A DNA stretch of 11,006 nucleotides, from positions 3,318 to 14,323 of the forward strand of contig JAHZHF010000047.1 of NCBI GenBank assembly GCA_019420405.1. The letters run 5' to 3'. The notes beneath the pieces were generated by a model. That model saw only the letters and a list, made by a program, of their open reading frames with translations, was not told the origin of the DNA and ran no database searches. The position numbers and the translations under genes were made by a program. Positions 1-7,765 of this stretch are shown here, piece by piece; positions within the stretch are counted from its first letter, which is position 1, and the number at the start of each line of letters is the position of its first letter. This DNA comes from Clostridiales bacterium. GTDB lineage: Bacteria; Bacillota; Clostridia; Lachnospirales; Lachnospiraceae.

Positions 1-2
1 AT

Positions 3-59
3 TCGAAATACTTAAAGGTGGTGTGGGGAGTTGGATACAAAATTGAAAAGCAGCCGTAA
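3..59 (+). CDS. C-terminal end of an OmpR/VanR-family response regulator (partial, cut by the window edge)
   Basis: Frame 3 is open from the window edge to a TAA at 57-59 and reads KYLKVVWGVGYKIEKQP. The VWGVGYKIE block is the hallmark of the final beta-hairpin of the winged-helix DNA-binding domain in OmpR/PhoB/VanR response regulators (usually R-T-V-W/R-G-x-G-Y). Only about 19 residues are visible, so the receiver domain and phosphorylated Asp lie outside the window. The stop codon lies 29 bases inside the following histidine kinase gene, which is the usual regulator-kinase arrangement and implies co-transcription and translational coupling. The family call is firm for so short a piece; the exact subfamily cannot be told. 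Confidence 0.8.
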   Translation, partial: SKYLKVVWGVGYKIEKQP

Positions 60-2166
60 GTATGGCATTGTTTATATACTGATTTTATTGATTGCCTGTT
101 CAGTGGGCATGATGTTAACCTATCCCAGTCTGGAAAAACAGATGAACGAACAGAGCGATATAGATGAACTGATCGTACAGACAGTCATTGGAATGGGGCC
201 AAAGCTGGCCGAGGGAAACTATATTGTCTATAACGAGGTGTCAAAGGAGACTTCGCAGTCTGATGTGCTGGAAGATTTTGGAAATACGGATTTTGACCTG
301 CTTCGCAAATATATGGACTGTGGTGTGTTTGATACAGAGGAGGATTCTCTTCTTGAGAGTACGGGGGCCGGAACAGCATCGTCCCTTCTTGATGACAGCG
401 ACGGGGAGTATGCGGTACGAATGCTTTTTGAGTTTGCCTCTGACGGAGAATTGTCAAAGGTACAGGTCACAGGAAACGGCTTAAGTCCTGATGAAGAATA
501 CGGCGCAGAACAGAGTTTTTTATTCAGTGCGGAAAACGCAGCGGGAGAAATGATCTCCGATATCTCGAATCCGCACGATGTGACGATTATATACGGAATG
601 ACCGCCGAGAATCTGGAAGCATACTGCCGCGTGGAGAATTCGTTCTGGGACAATACGGCGTATCTGCTCATTGATTATACGGATTTTCAGTTTTACGGCC
701 TTGTATTTTCTGCTGCTGCCGCTGTCGGAGCACTGTTGATTCCCTGCATCGGAGGAGTACGCAAGCCGGAGGGGCGGATCTTCCGTGTCCCGTTTGAAGC
801 CGTGATCTGTCTGATTATGTTTATGCCAGTGCCTCTGACCGGGATCGGATTTCTGGTGTATCATACGATGCAGGGCACTCTTTGGAATCACATACTGGGC
901 GGGCTGCCCACCATGGCTCTGAATTTCATGCTCTGGTTTGCGTTTTTTGCAGCGGTATACTGGGAGGCGGCATGCCTGAGAGAAATATTTACAATGAAGG
1001 GGGCGTACTGGAAAGAGCGGACTTTGACGGCAATGGTACTAGGATGGATCGGAAAAAGAGGTGATCGGTTTGGAAGCAAAATGAAACGGGGAGCAGGAAA
1101 GATAAAAACCTTTTTTGAGAAGCAGTATGACGCGCTGCTCCATATAGATTTTCAAAACCAGGTGAACCGGACGCTTTTGAAAGTAGTAATCATAAACTTT
1201 GTCATTCTGGTGATCGTATGCTTTTTCTGGTATTATGGAACATTTGCGCTCATTATCTACTCCGTGCTTCTGTTCTTTCTCCTCAGAAAATATACGAGCG
1301 ACCTGCAGACAAAATATGCGGTTCTTCTGCAGTCCACCAACCAGCTGGCAGACGGTCATCTGGATGTTCCGATTGAGGGAGACGTAGGTGTTTTCAGTCC
1401 GATTCAGGAGGAGTTAAAGAAAATTCAGAAAGGATTTAAAAAGGCGGTGGATGAGGAGGTCAAAAACGAGCGGATGAAGACAGAGCTTGTGACAAACGTC
1501 TCACACGATCTGCGCACGCCTCTGACCGCGATCATTACCTATACGGATCTTTTAAAAAATGAGAAGGACGAGGAGAAGCGCAAAGAATACATTGATGTTC
1601 TGGAGCGCAAGTCCCTGCGCCTGAAAGTTCTGATCGAAGATCTGTTTGAGATCAGTAAAGCGACCAGCAAAAGTACTGTGATGCATTATATGAAAGTGGA
1701 TATTGTAAATCTGATAAAAGAAGTCGGTCTGGAAAATGACAGCAAAATTAAGGATGCGAATCTGGAATTCAGGTGGAAGCTTCCGGAATATAAACTGGTA
1801 ATGTGGCTGGACAGCCAGAAGACGTACCGGATCTTTGAAAATCTGATCGTGAACATCACAAAATATGCAATGCCGCATACAAGGGTATATATCGAGATGG
1901 AAGATCTGGAGAACAGTGTTCGTATTTCCATGAAAAATGTATCTGCAGCAGAGCTGGACTTCAATGCGGATGAGATCACTGACCGGTTTGTCCGGGGAGA
2001 TTCGTCCAGAAATACTGAAGGGTCCGGTCTGGGGCTGGCCATCGCGAAGAGTTTTGCAGAACTGCAGCACGGTACGCTTAAAATCTCAACGGAAGCCGAT
2101 TTGTTCAAAGTGGACGTTACACTGCCGAAGCGCGGAGATGGGGAAATGAGCTCCGGAAATATATAA
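31..2166 (+). CDS. Membrane sensor histidine kinase of a VanRS-like two-component system
   Basis: A 711-residue sensor kinase expected to autophosphorylate and pass phosphate to the regulator encoded just upstream. The TTG start at 31 follows AAAGGTGG (14-21) at good spacing; the next candidate is TTG at 43. Topology: TM1 at about 12-30, a large extracytoplasmic region (about 35-218), then hydrophobic helices near 222-241, 256-278, 291-311, 384-404 and 405-422. A HAMP-like/coiled linker (about 427-480) precedes the H-box VSHDLRTPLTA with phospho-acceptor His492. The N-box carries N604 and N608 (ENLIVNITKY), and the ATP-lid glycine box is GSGLGLAIAKS (664-674). The acidic G1 motif (DxGxG) is not recognisable, and the stretch about 630-656 instead reads NVSAAELDFNADEITDRFVRGD. 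From memory, this divergence is common in clostridial VanS-like kinases. The ligand is unknown. The kinase call is sure; the signal is not. Confidence 0.95.
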   Translation: MDTKLKSSRKYGIVYILILLIACSVGMMLTYPSLEKQMNEQSDIDELIVQTVIGMGPKLAEGNYIVYNEVSKETSQSDVLEDFGNTDFDLLRKYMDCGVFDTEEDSLLESTGAGTASSLLDDSDGEYAVRMLFEFASDGELSKVQVTGNGLSPDEEYGAEQSFLFSAENAAGEMISDISNPHDVTIIYGMTAENLEAYCRVENSFWDNTAYLLIDYTDFQFYGLVFSAAAAVGALLIPCIGGVRKPEGRIFRVPFEAVICLIMFMPVPLTGIGFLVYHTMQGTLWNHILGGLPTMALNFMLWFAFFAAVYWEAACLREIFTMKGAYWKERTLTAMVLGWIGKRGDRFGSKMKRGAGKIKTFFEKQYDALLHIDFQNQVNRTLLKVVIINFVILVIVCFFWYYGTFALIIYSVLLFFLLRKYTSDLQTKYAVLLQSTNQLADGHLDVPIEGDVGVFSPIQEELKKIQKGFKKAVDEEVKNERMKTELVTNVSHDLRTPLTAIITYTDLLKNEKDEEKRKEYIDVLERKSLRLKVLIEDLFEISKATSKSTVMHYMKVDIVNLIKEVGLENDSKIKDANLEFRWKLPEYKLVMWLDSQKTYRIFENLIVNITKYAMPHTRVYIEMEDLENSVRISMKNVSAAELDFNADEITDRFVRGDSSRNTEGSGLGLAIAKSFAELQHGTLKISTEADLFKVDVTLPKRGDGEMSSGNI

Positions 2167-2175
2167 TGTAGAAAA

Positions 2176-2203
2176 TTTACAAAAACTTCACGTAGATTTC
2201 ATG
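2176..2203 (+). promoter_or_regulatory. Candidate response-regulator operator: three TTyAyr half-sites at 11-base spacing
   Basis: TTTACA (2176), TTCACG (2187) and TTCATG (2198) are each separated by exactly five bases, giving an 11-base period, one DNA turn. OmpR/PhoB/VanR-family regulators bind direct repeats of this spacing. The site lies just after the kinase gene and upstream of the transporter operon. A weak -10-like TAAGAT (2225-2230) sits 21 bases after the last half-site with no good -35, which would fit an activator-dependent promoter. The repeat is seen directly; its binding by the neighbouring regulator is inference. The rest of the 176-base gap (2167-2342) shows no terminator, riboswitch or credible gene. 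Confidence 0.45.
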
Positions 2204-2342
2204 AGAACTGCATGGGGGAGGGAGTAAGATAAGCGCCAGTGGTCATGGAGCGGAGCTTAATGTACTGTGCGAATCAGCAGAACAGGACGAAAAGGAGAAA
2301 GATTCTTTGACCCGAAATTATAGATAAAGGGAAGGAGAAAAT

Positions 2343-3935
2343 ATGTTAGGAAAAAAGAGATTTATGGCGCTTTTGATGGCATGTGCGGTTGCGGTGACGT
2401 CCCTTGCGGGCTGCGGATCGTCGAACGGAAGTTCCGGGACAGAGGACCAGAGCGGAACACAGGAAAACGCGGAGGGAAGTTCAGACGGTACGGTCGTGAT
2501 GGCCAGAAGTATTGACTCGGAAACACTGGATCCGGCGCTGGCTTCCAAGAACCAGGATATCTGGATGATGAACTTCGCGCTGGAAGGCCTGGTTCGCAGC
2601 ACGGAAGACGGCAAGGATGTAGAGCCGGCAGTTGCGGATACCTGGGAGATCAGCGATGATTATCTGACGTATACGTTCCATATCAGGGACGGTATCAAGT
2701 TTTCGAATGGAGAAGAAGTAACTCCGGAAGACTGCGTTTACAGCATCAATCGTGCAAAGAATATGGAAGGCGGACCGTACACGAGTATGATCAGCGCGAT
2801 CACGGATATCAGAGCAGAGGGAGAAGACAGTGTTGTCGTCACAGTAGAACAGCCGACGCCTTATCTCCTTTCCCTGCTGGCCATGTTCCCCTGCAGTATC
2901 ATGCCGCAGGCGTACTGTGAAGAAGTGGGAGACGAAGGGATCGCAAACGCTCCGGTGGGAACAGGTCCGTTCGCCCTGGAAAGCTGGGAGAAGAACAATG
3001 GCATGGTATTTGTAAAAAATGAGTACTACTGGCAGGAAGGTCTTCCCACAGTGGATGAGTTCCATATGAATGTTGTGACGGATGACAATACAAGAATGAT
3101 GCAGCTGAAATCCGGACAGATTGATATGGCAGAGGTTCCGCTGAGTCAGTTGGATGATCTGAAGAATACAGACGGAATCGTTGTGGAGGAGTTCCCGTCA
3201 ACGTCAGTTGACTACATCATCCTCAACTGCCAGAATGAGAAGCTTCAGGATGCGCGTGTGCGTCAGGCTCTTGAGCTTGCAACTGACAAAGAGGCGATCA
3301 TAAAGGCGGTAAGTTACGGATACGGCGAGCCGGCAGACAGCTTTATCTCTCCGGCGGCTCCGCATTACAACACGAATCTGCCGGAAGTGACCCGCGATGT
3401 AGATAAGGCGAAACAGCTGATGGAGGAAGCAGGCTACGGAGACGGAATGGAACTGACGGTTGAGATCGCGTCCGGAAATACTGCTGAGCTTCAGGAGGCG
3501 ACTCTTCTGAAAGAGCAGTGGCAGGAGATCGGTGTGACGCTGAATATCGAGCAGGTGGACGGTGCAACGGCGAGCGCGAACTGGAGCGCATTAGACTATG
3601 AAGTTTATTTCAGCTATCTGACAAGCGATATGACCGATACATCGCAGCTGGCAAGCCTGTGGTGCGATTATGACAGCACACAGTGCTGGAGCAGCGGATG
3701 GAACGGAGAGAAGCAGCAGGAAGCTGAGAAGCTGGTTGAGCAGGCCGGTACTGAGATGGATGAGGCAAAGAGAGCAGAGTATTATGGACAGATGCAGGAG
3801 ATTGTAGCTGAAGAAGTTCCGAATATCCCGCTGTTCAACAGCTCATTTTATGTAGCACACTCAGAAGCAATTGATAATGTAGCACAGACGCCGCTTGGAA
3901 ATTACAGATTCGAGACACTGACAAAGTCCGAATAG
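2343..3935 (+). CDS. Family-5 extracellular solute-binding lipoprotein (Dpp/Opp-type importer)
   Basis: A 530-residue substrate receptor for the ABC importer encoded downstream, tethered outside the membrane. The N-terminus is a lipoprotein signal: KK-R, a hydrophobic core, then the lipobox LAGC with the lipidated Cys at 24, followed by a Ser/Gly/Glu-rich linker to about residue 48. The mature part has family-5 (SBP_bac_5) landmarks: SIDSETLDPALASKNQD, EPAVADTWEISDD with YTFHIRDGIKFSNGEEVTPED, GTGPFALESWEKN and VRQALELATDKEAI. Length is normal for the family (500-560). The ATG is preceded by GGGAAGGAG (2329-2337). Family-5 receptors bind di- and oligopeptides, but also nickel chelates, glutathione, opines or sugars, so the ligand cannot be assigned. 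It is the first gene of the seven-gene operon, 16 bases before the permease. Confidence 0.95.
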   Translation: MLGKKRFMALLMACAVAVTSLAGCGSSNGSSGTEDQSGTQENAEGSSDGTVVMARSIDSETLDPALASKNQDIWMMNFALEGLVRSTEDGKDVEPAVADTWEISDDYLTYTFHIRDGIKFSNGEEVTPEDCVYSINRAKNMEGGPYTSMISAITDIRAEGEDSVVVTVEQPTPYLLSLLAMFPCSIMPQAYCEEVGDEGIANAPVGTGPFALESWEKNNGMVFVKNEYYWQEGLPTVDEFHMNVVTDDNTRMMQLKSGQIDMAEVPLSQLDDLKNTDGIVVEEFPSTSVDYIILNCQNEKLQDARVRQALELATDKEAIIKAVSYGYGEPADSFISPAAPHYNTNLPEVTRDVDKAKQLMEEAGYGDGMELTVEIASGNTAELQEATLLKEQWQEIGVTLNIEQVDGATASANWSALDYEVYFSYLTSDMTDTSQLASLWCDYDSTQCWSSGWNGEKQQEAEKLVEQAGTEMDEAKRAEYYGQMQEIVAEEVPNIPLFNSSFYVAHSEAIDNVAQTPLGNYRFETLTKSE

Positions 3936-3951
3936 GAGAGATAAGGGAGAA

Positions 3952-4893
3952 ATGAAGGAATTTAATTATATTATAAAGAGAATTCTTCAGATGATTCCCG
4001 TACTGTTGGTTGTTACTGTGGTTATTTTTGCAGGGATGCGCCTGATACCGGGCAGCCCTGCAATTACTATGCTTGGAGACCATGCGACACCGCAGGCTGT
4101 GGAAGAGATGAACGAGAAACTCGGGCTGAATGAGCCGCTGATTGTTCAGTACTTTTTGTTTTTAAAGCAGGTGTTGACCTTTGATTTTGGAAATTCGATC
4201 ACGCTGAACGCTCCGGTATTGGATCTGTTCAAGGAAAAGGCGGTTGTCACACTGACCCTGACGGTCATGACGGGAATCTTCACGCTTGTGATCAGTTTCC
4301 TGTTCGGATATATCGGAGGAATTAGCAGAAATAAAGTTGTGACAAAGACAGTCGACACGGCTGCGCTTATTTTTATCTCCATACCGGAATTCTGGATCGG
4401 GATCCAGCTGATGATGATCTTCGGGCTGCAGCTCGGACTCTTTCCGGTTGGAGGATGGGGGACAACGTGGGGAGAACATCTGCATTCGATGGTACTTCCT
4501 GCCATTGCGGGCGGACTGGGCACGTCCGCACTGATGATACGGAATATAGAAGAAGAGATTCTGAAGATCCGCAGACAGGATTATGTGGACTTCGCGTACA
4601 GCAAGGGACTTAAGAAGAATGTTGTGAGAAACAGATATATCCTGAAAAATGTCATGGTTTCCACAATCACATTGTTTTCTATGCGGATCGTGTATATGTT
4701 CGCAGGAAGCGTCGTAATCGAGACTGTGTTCGCCCTGCCGGGACTGGGAAATCTGTTGATGCAGGCAATTCTGTCAAGGGATTATAGTCTGGTACAGGGA
4801 CTGGTTTATATCTTTGCGGTGATCGTCCTTGTAATGAACCTTCTTACAGATATTTCTTATTCATTTATCAATCCAAGGATCAAACTGGAGTAA
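3952..4893 (+). CDS. Dipeptide/oligopeptide-type ABC importer permease, DppB/OppB family
   Basis: A 313-residue inner-membrane subunit that pairs with the next gene product to form the translocation pore. The N-terminal helix (IIKRILQMIPVLLVVTVVIF) and the following extracytoplasmic motif (MRLIPGSP, GLNEPLIVQY, FDFGNSI) are typical of DppB/OppB. Further hydrophobic segments give about six membrane helices. The cytoplasmic EAA coupling loop lies at about 210-233 (DYVDFAYSKGLKK), where it docks on an ATPase subunit. Length matches the family (about 305-340). The ATG at 3952 follows AAGGGAG, 16 bases after the binding-protein stop. Nothing is missing or unusual. Substrate range is set by the binding protein and cannot be read here. 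Confidence 0.95.
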   Translation: MKEFNYIIKRILQMIPVLLVVTVVIFAGMRLIPGSPAITMLGDHATPQAVEEMNEKLGLNEPLIVQYFLFLKQVLTFDFGNSITLNAPVLDLFKEKAVVTLTLTVMTGIFTLVISFLFGYIGGISRNKVVTKTVDTAALIFISIPEFWIGIQLMMIFGLQLGLFPVGGWGTTWGEHLHSMVLPAIAGGLGTSALMIRNIEEEILKIRRQDYVDFAYSKGLKKNVVRNRYILKNVMVSTITLFSMRIVYMFAGSVVIETVFALPGLGNLLMQAILSRDYSLVQGLVYIFAVIVLVMNLLTDISYSFINPRIKLE

Positions 4894-4908
4894 GGAGGAG
4901 TACAGAAG

Positions 4909-5724
4909 ATGAAGAAAACGTTAAAAAGCATGCCGGTTTCCTTCTATGTGGGCGCCGTCATTCTGTTTGTGATTCTGCTGATGACATTCTTCCCGGGGCT
5001 TTTCACGGATCAGGATCCGTATACGCAGGATATGAATGTACTTCTTCAGGCGCCGTCGGCGGCACACTGGTTCGGAACGGACGATCTGGGGAGAGACGTG
5101 TACACCCGGGTGATCTATGCAACAAGGGTTGACCTTGCGATCGGTATATTTGCCATGCTTGTCCCTGCCGTGACCGGAACGCTGATCGGACTGTGCGCGG
5201 GCTACTACGGGAAGAAGGTTGACGCAGTTCTGATGCGTATCTTGGATGTGATCACAGCGTTTCCGTTTATTATCCTTGTGATTGCGATCGTTGCGATCAT
5301 CGGGTCGGGAATCCGGAATATGTTTATCGCGATCTGGTGCGTGGGCTGGAAAGATTACGCGAAGCTGGTGCGCAGTGAAGTCCTGGCGGAAAAGAACATG
5401 GAGTATGTAGCCGCTGCGAAGACTCTTGGCTTCTCCGGCGCGCGCATCATGCTCAGGCATATTCTGCCGAATGTGATCGACGGGGCGTTCGTCTACGCAA
5501 TCTCTGATGTCATGATGTGTATGATGGTAGGCGCTTCCTTGAGTTTCCTCGGGCTCGGCGTGTCGGCGCCGACGCCGGAATGGGGCGCGATCATTACCGG
5601 AGGCCGCCCGTTTTTGACCAGCGCATGGTGGATATCTATATTCCCCGGCATTTTTCTCGCTGTTGCCGGAGTGGCGATCAGTTTCGTCGGTAAAGGCGTG
5701 GCGGAGAAGGTTAAGGCGAAGTAG
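4909..5724 (+). CDS. Dipeptide/oligopeptide-type ABC importer permease, DppC/OppC family
   Basis: A 271-residue second permease subunit of the same importer. One N-terminal helix (about 12-30) is followed by the DppC/OppC signature HWFGTDDLGRDVYTRVIY (53-70), which opens the binding-protein-dependent transport domain. Hydrophobic segments near 73-98, 115-132, 136-146, 193-217 and 240-262 give about six helices. The EAA loop is at about 165-190 (EYVAAAKTLGFSGARIM). The protein is slightly short for the family (about 280-300) because of a short N-terminus. The start follows TAAGGAGG (4891-4898), in which the ribosome binding site overlaps the previous stop codon, so the two permeases are probably translationally coupled. 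Confidence 0.95.
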   Translation: MKKTLKSMPVSFYVGAVILFVILLMTFFPGLFTDQDPYTQDMNVLLQAPSAAHWFGTDDLGRDVYTRVIYATRVDLAIGIFAMLVPAVTGTLIGLCAGYYGKKVDAVLMRILDVITAFPFIILVIAIVAIIGSGIRNMFIAIWCVGWKDYAKLVRSEVLAEKNMEYVAAAKTLGFSGARIMLRHILPNVIDGAFVYAISDVMMCMMVGASLSFLGLGVSAPTPEWGAIITGGRPFLTSAWWISIFPGIFLAVAGVAISFVGKGVAEKVKAK

Positions 5725-5735
5725 GAGAGCAGAGT

Positions 5736-6731
5736 ATGGAATATATATTAAGTGTGAAAAATCTGAAGACGGATTTTGCCGACGGAGATCAGGTGGTCCA
5801 CGCGGTGGATGACGTCAGTTTTGATATCCGTGAGGGTGAGATGTTCGGGCTGATCGGAGAGAGCGGCTGCGGGAAGAGCGCAACCTGCCGCTCCCTTATC
5901 GGTCTGCTGAAAGAGAATGGCACAGTCACGGGCGGACAGGTGATATACAAAGGACAGGATATTACCCATCTGCGTTTCCGTGAGATGCAGAAGATCAGGG
6001 GACACGAGATCGGCATGATCTTCCAGGAGCCGATGACGACGCTGAATCCCGTTGTAAAAATCGGAATGCAGCTGATAGAATCTCTTCCGGATAAGATGAG
6101 CAAAGCGGAAAAAAGAAAACGCGCAGAGGAACTCCTGCGGATGGTCGGGATTTCTGACGCCGCTCAGAGGCTGGAGGCCTATCCTCATGAACTCAGCGGG
6201 GGAATGAGACAGCGAGCGATGATCGCGATCGCTCTGGCGGGAGAGCCGAAGCTTTTGCTGGCAGACGAGCCGACAACGGCGCTGGATGTTACGATCCAGG
6301 ATCAGATCCTGAAACTTCTGCAGAAGCTGAAACGGGAGCTGAACATGAGTATGATTCTTGTGACCCATGATCTCGGGGTTGCTGCCCAGGTGTGCGACCA
6401 CATCGCGGTTATGTACGCAGGAAAGATCGTAGAGAAGGCCGACGTTCATACGCTGTTCCATCGTCCGCGGAACCCGTATACATACAGTCTTATGTGTTCA
6501 CTTCCCTCAATGGCGAAAAAGGGACAGCGGCTGGAGCCGATCGAGGGAATGCCGCCGAACCTGAAAGAGATGCCTGTGGGGTGCGCTTTCGCACCCAGAT
6601 GCCGGTACTGCGAGAAGATCTGTACCGAGAAAGCGCCGGAGCTGGAAGAGATCGGGAAGGATCACTATACCAAATGCCATCTCTGGAAGAAGCTGGAGCA
6701 TGTGGAAGGGATTGTGGAAAGGGAGTACTAA
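5736..6731 (+). CDS. Peptide-type ABC importer ATPase, DppD/OppD family
   Basis: A 331-residue nucleotide-binding subunit that powers transport with its partner encoded next. Motifs are complete: Walker A GESGCGKS (41-48), Q-loop Gln97 in MIFQEPMTTLNP, signature LSGGMRQR (153-160), Walker B LLLADEP with catalytic Glu178, and switch His211. After about residue 240 comes the oligopeptide/dipeptide C-terminal extension (RNPYTYSLMCSLP) with a Cys group: C283, C289, C292, C296 and C314 in GCAFAPRCRYCEKIC and KCHL. Four Cys in this arrangement are common in DppD/OppD tails, and I recall a reported iron-sulfur cluster in a mycobacterial DppD. Metal binding here is inference. AGGAGA overlaps the previous stop at 5722-5724, suggesting coupled translation. 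Confidence 0.96.
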   Translation: MEYILSVKNLKTDFADGDQVVHAVDDVSFDIREGEMFGLIGESGCGKSATCRSLIGLLKENGTVTGGQVIYKGQDITHLRFREMQKIRGHEIGMIFQEPMTTLNPVVKIGMQLIESLPDKMSKAEKRKRAEELLRMVGISDAAQRLEAYPHELSGGMRQRAMIAIALAGEPKLLLADEPTTALDVTIQDQILKLLQKLKRELNMSMILVTHDLGVAAQVCDHIAVMYAGKIVEKADVHTLFHRPRNPYTYSLMCSLPSMAKKGQRLEPIEGMPPNLKEMPVGCAFAPRCRYCEKICTEKAPELEEIGKDHYTKCHLWKKLEHVEGIVEREY

Positions 6732-6733
6732 TT

Positions 6734-7765
6734 ATGGAAGAAAATCAGAATACATTGATCCGCGTCAGGAACCTTTCAACGGTTTTCCCTATAAAGCAGA
6801 CCATATTTGAAAAGATACAGAAGAAGCCTCAGAAAGCTGTCAGGGCGGTGTCCGACGTCAGCCTGGACATCCGGAAAGGCGAGACGGTCGGTCTGGTAGG
6901 GGAGTCCGGATGCGGGAAAAGCACTTTTGCAAGGACGCTGATCTGTCTCTGTAAGCCCAGCGGAGGAACGATCGAATATGAGGGAATCGGAGATCTGGGG
7001 AAAGCGGGAAAACAGGAATTGACGAAGCTGCACAGACAGATGCAGATGATCTTCCAGGATCCCTATTCCTCTCTGAATCCGCGAATGTCGATCCGCGCCA
7101 TGTTTTATGAGATCCTCTCCGTGTATCATCTCTGTGAAAAGAAAGATTATGAAAAGAAGACGAAGGAGATCCTTGAGATGGTGGGGATGCCGAAGGAAGT
7201 TCTGGACCGACGTCCATCCGCATTCTCGGGCGGGCAGCGCCAGAGGATCGGCATCGCCCGTGCTCTTGTTATGAATCCGGAGGTGCTGATCGCGGACGAG
7301 CCGGTCTCGGCGCTGGATATGTCGATTCAGGCTCAGATCATCAATCTGCTTACGGATCTGAAGGAGCGCCTCAGGCTTACGATGCTCTTCATCTCCCATG
7401 ACCTGCGGGTTGTGCGCTATATTTCGGATCGCGTCGTCGTGATGTATCTTGGAAAGATTATGGAGGAAGGAGAGACGGAAAGCCTCTTCAGGAGTCCGGG
7501 GCATCCGTATACGAATATCCTGATCCATGCCGCGCCGGTGATGAATCCGGAGATCCGTGAGAGGAGTTACACGATCGAAGGAGAGACGCCAAGCCCGATC
7601 AATACCCCATCCGGATGCCTGTTCCACCCGAGATGTCCTTACGCAACAGAAGAGTGTAGGAAGAAAATCCCGGAGCTGAAAGAATACCGGATGAAGGACG
7701 GAAGCGTTAGAAAGATTGCCTGTCATTTTCCTCTGGACAGGGAGGAACTGACGGATGAAGCGTAA
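6734..7765 (+). CDS. Peptide-type ABC importer ATPase, DppF/OppF family
   Basis: A 343-residue second nucleotide-binding subunit, completing the A-B-C-D-F set. Motifs: Walker A GESGCGKS (56-63), Q-loop Gln108 in MIFQDPYSSLNP, signature FSGGQRQR (164-171), Walker B VLIADEP with Glu189, and switch His222. The DppF-style insert before Walker A (IFEKIQKKPQKAVRAVSDV) and the C-terminal extension (GHPYTNILIHAAP, then Cys 295, 301, 308 and 330) fit the family. The reading frame stays open back to 6392, but that stretch overlaps the DppD gene in another frame. The ATG at 6734 is preferred because GGGAG lies at 6721-6725, two bases remain after the upstream stop, and family homology begins there. Confidence 0.96.
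   Translation: MEENQNTLIRVRNLSTVFPIKQTIFEKIQKKPQKAVRAVSDVSLDIRKGETVGLVGESGCGKSTFARTLICLCKPSGGTIEYEGIGDLGKAGKQELTKLHRQMQMIFQDPYSSLNPRMSIRAMFYEILSVYHLCEKKDYEKKTKEILEMVGMPKEVLDRRPSAFSGGQRQRIGIARALVMNPEVLIADEPVSALDMSIQAQIINLLTDLKERLRLTMLFISHDLRVVRYISDRVVVMYLGKIMEEGETESLFRSPGHPYTNILIHAAPVMNPEIRERSYTIEGETPSPINTPSGCLFHPRCPYATEECRKKIPELKEYRMKDGSVRKIACHFPLDREELTDEA

Noticed and set aside
2245..2310. Small 21-codon frame (MERSLMYCANQQNRTKRRKIL) as a possible leader peptide
   Set aside because: It has no ribosome binding site at the first ATG, only a weak one at the internal ATG, and no attenuator hairpin downstream.
2205..2342. Riboswitch or T-box in the leader of the binding-protein gene
   Set aside because: No recognisable consensus (T-box, cobalamin, SAM, lysine, guanidine, THF or similar) and no terminator hairpin with a T-run.
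6392..6733. N-terminal extension of the second ATPase frame back to 6392
   Set aside because: It overlaps the conserved C-terminal half of the DppD-type gene in another frame. The ATG at 6734 has a ribosome binding site and matches the family's start.
6776..7726. Minus-strand open frame of 316 codons opposite the second ATPase
   Set aside because: It has no recognisable domain and lies wholly antisense to a clear ATPase gene. Long shadow frames are expected opposite such codon usage.
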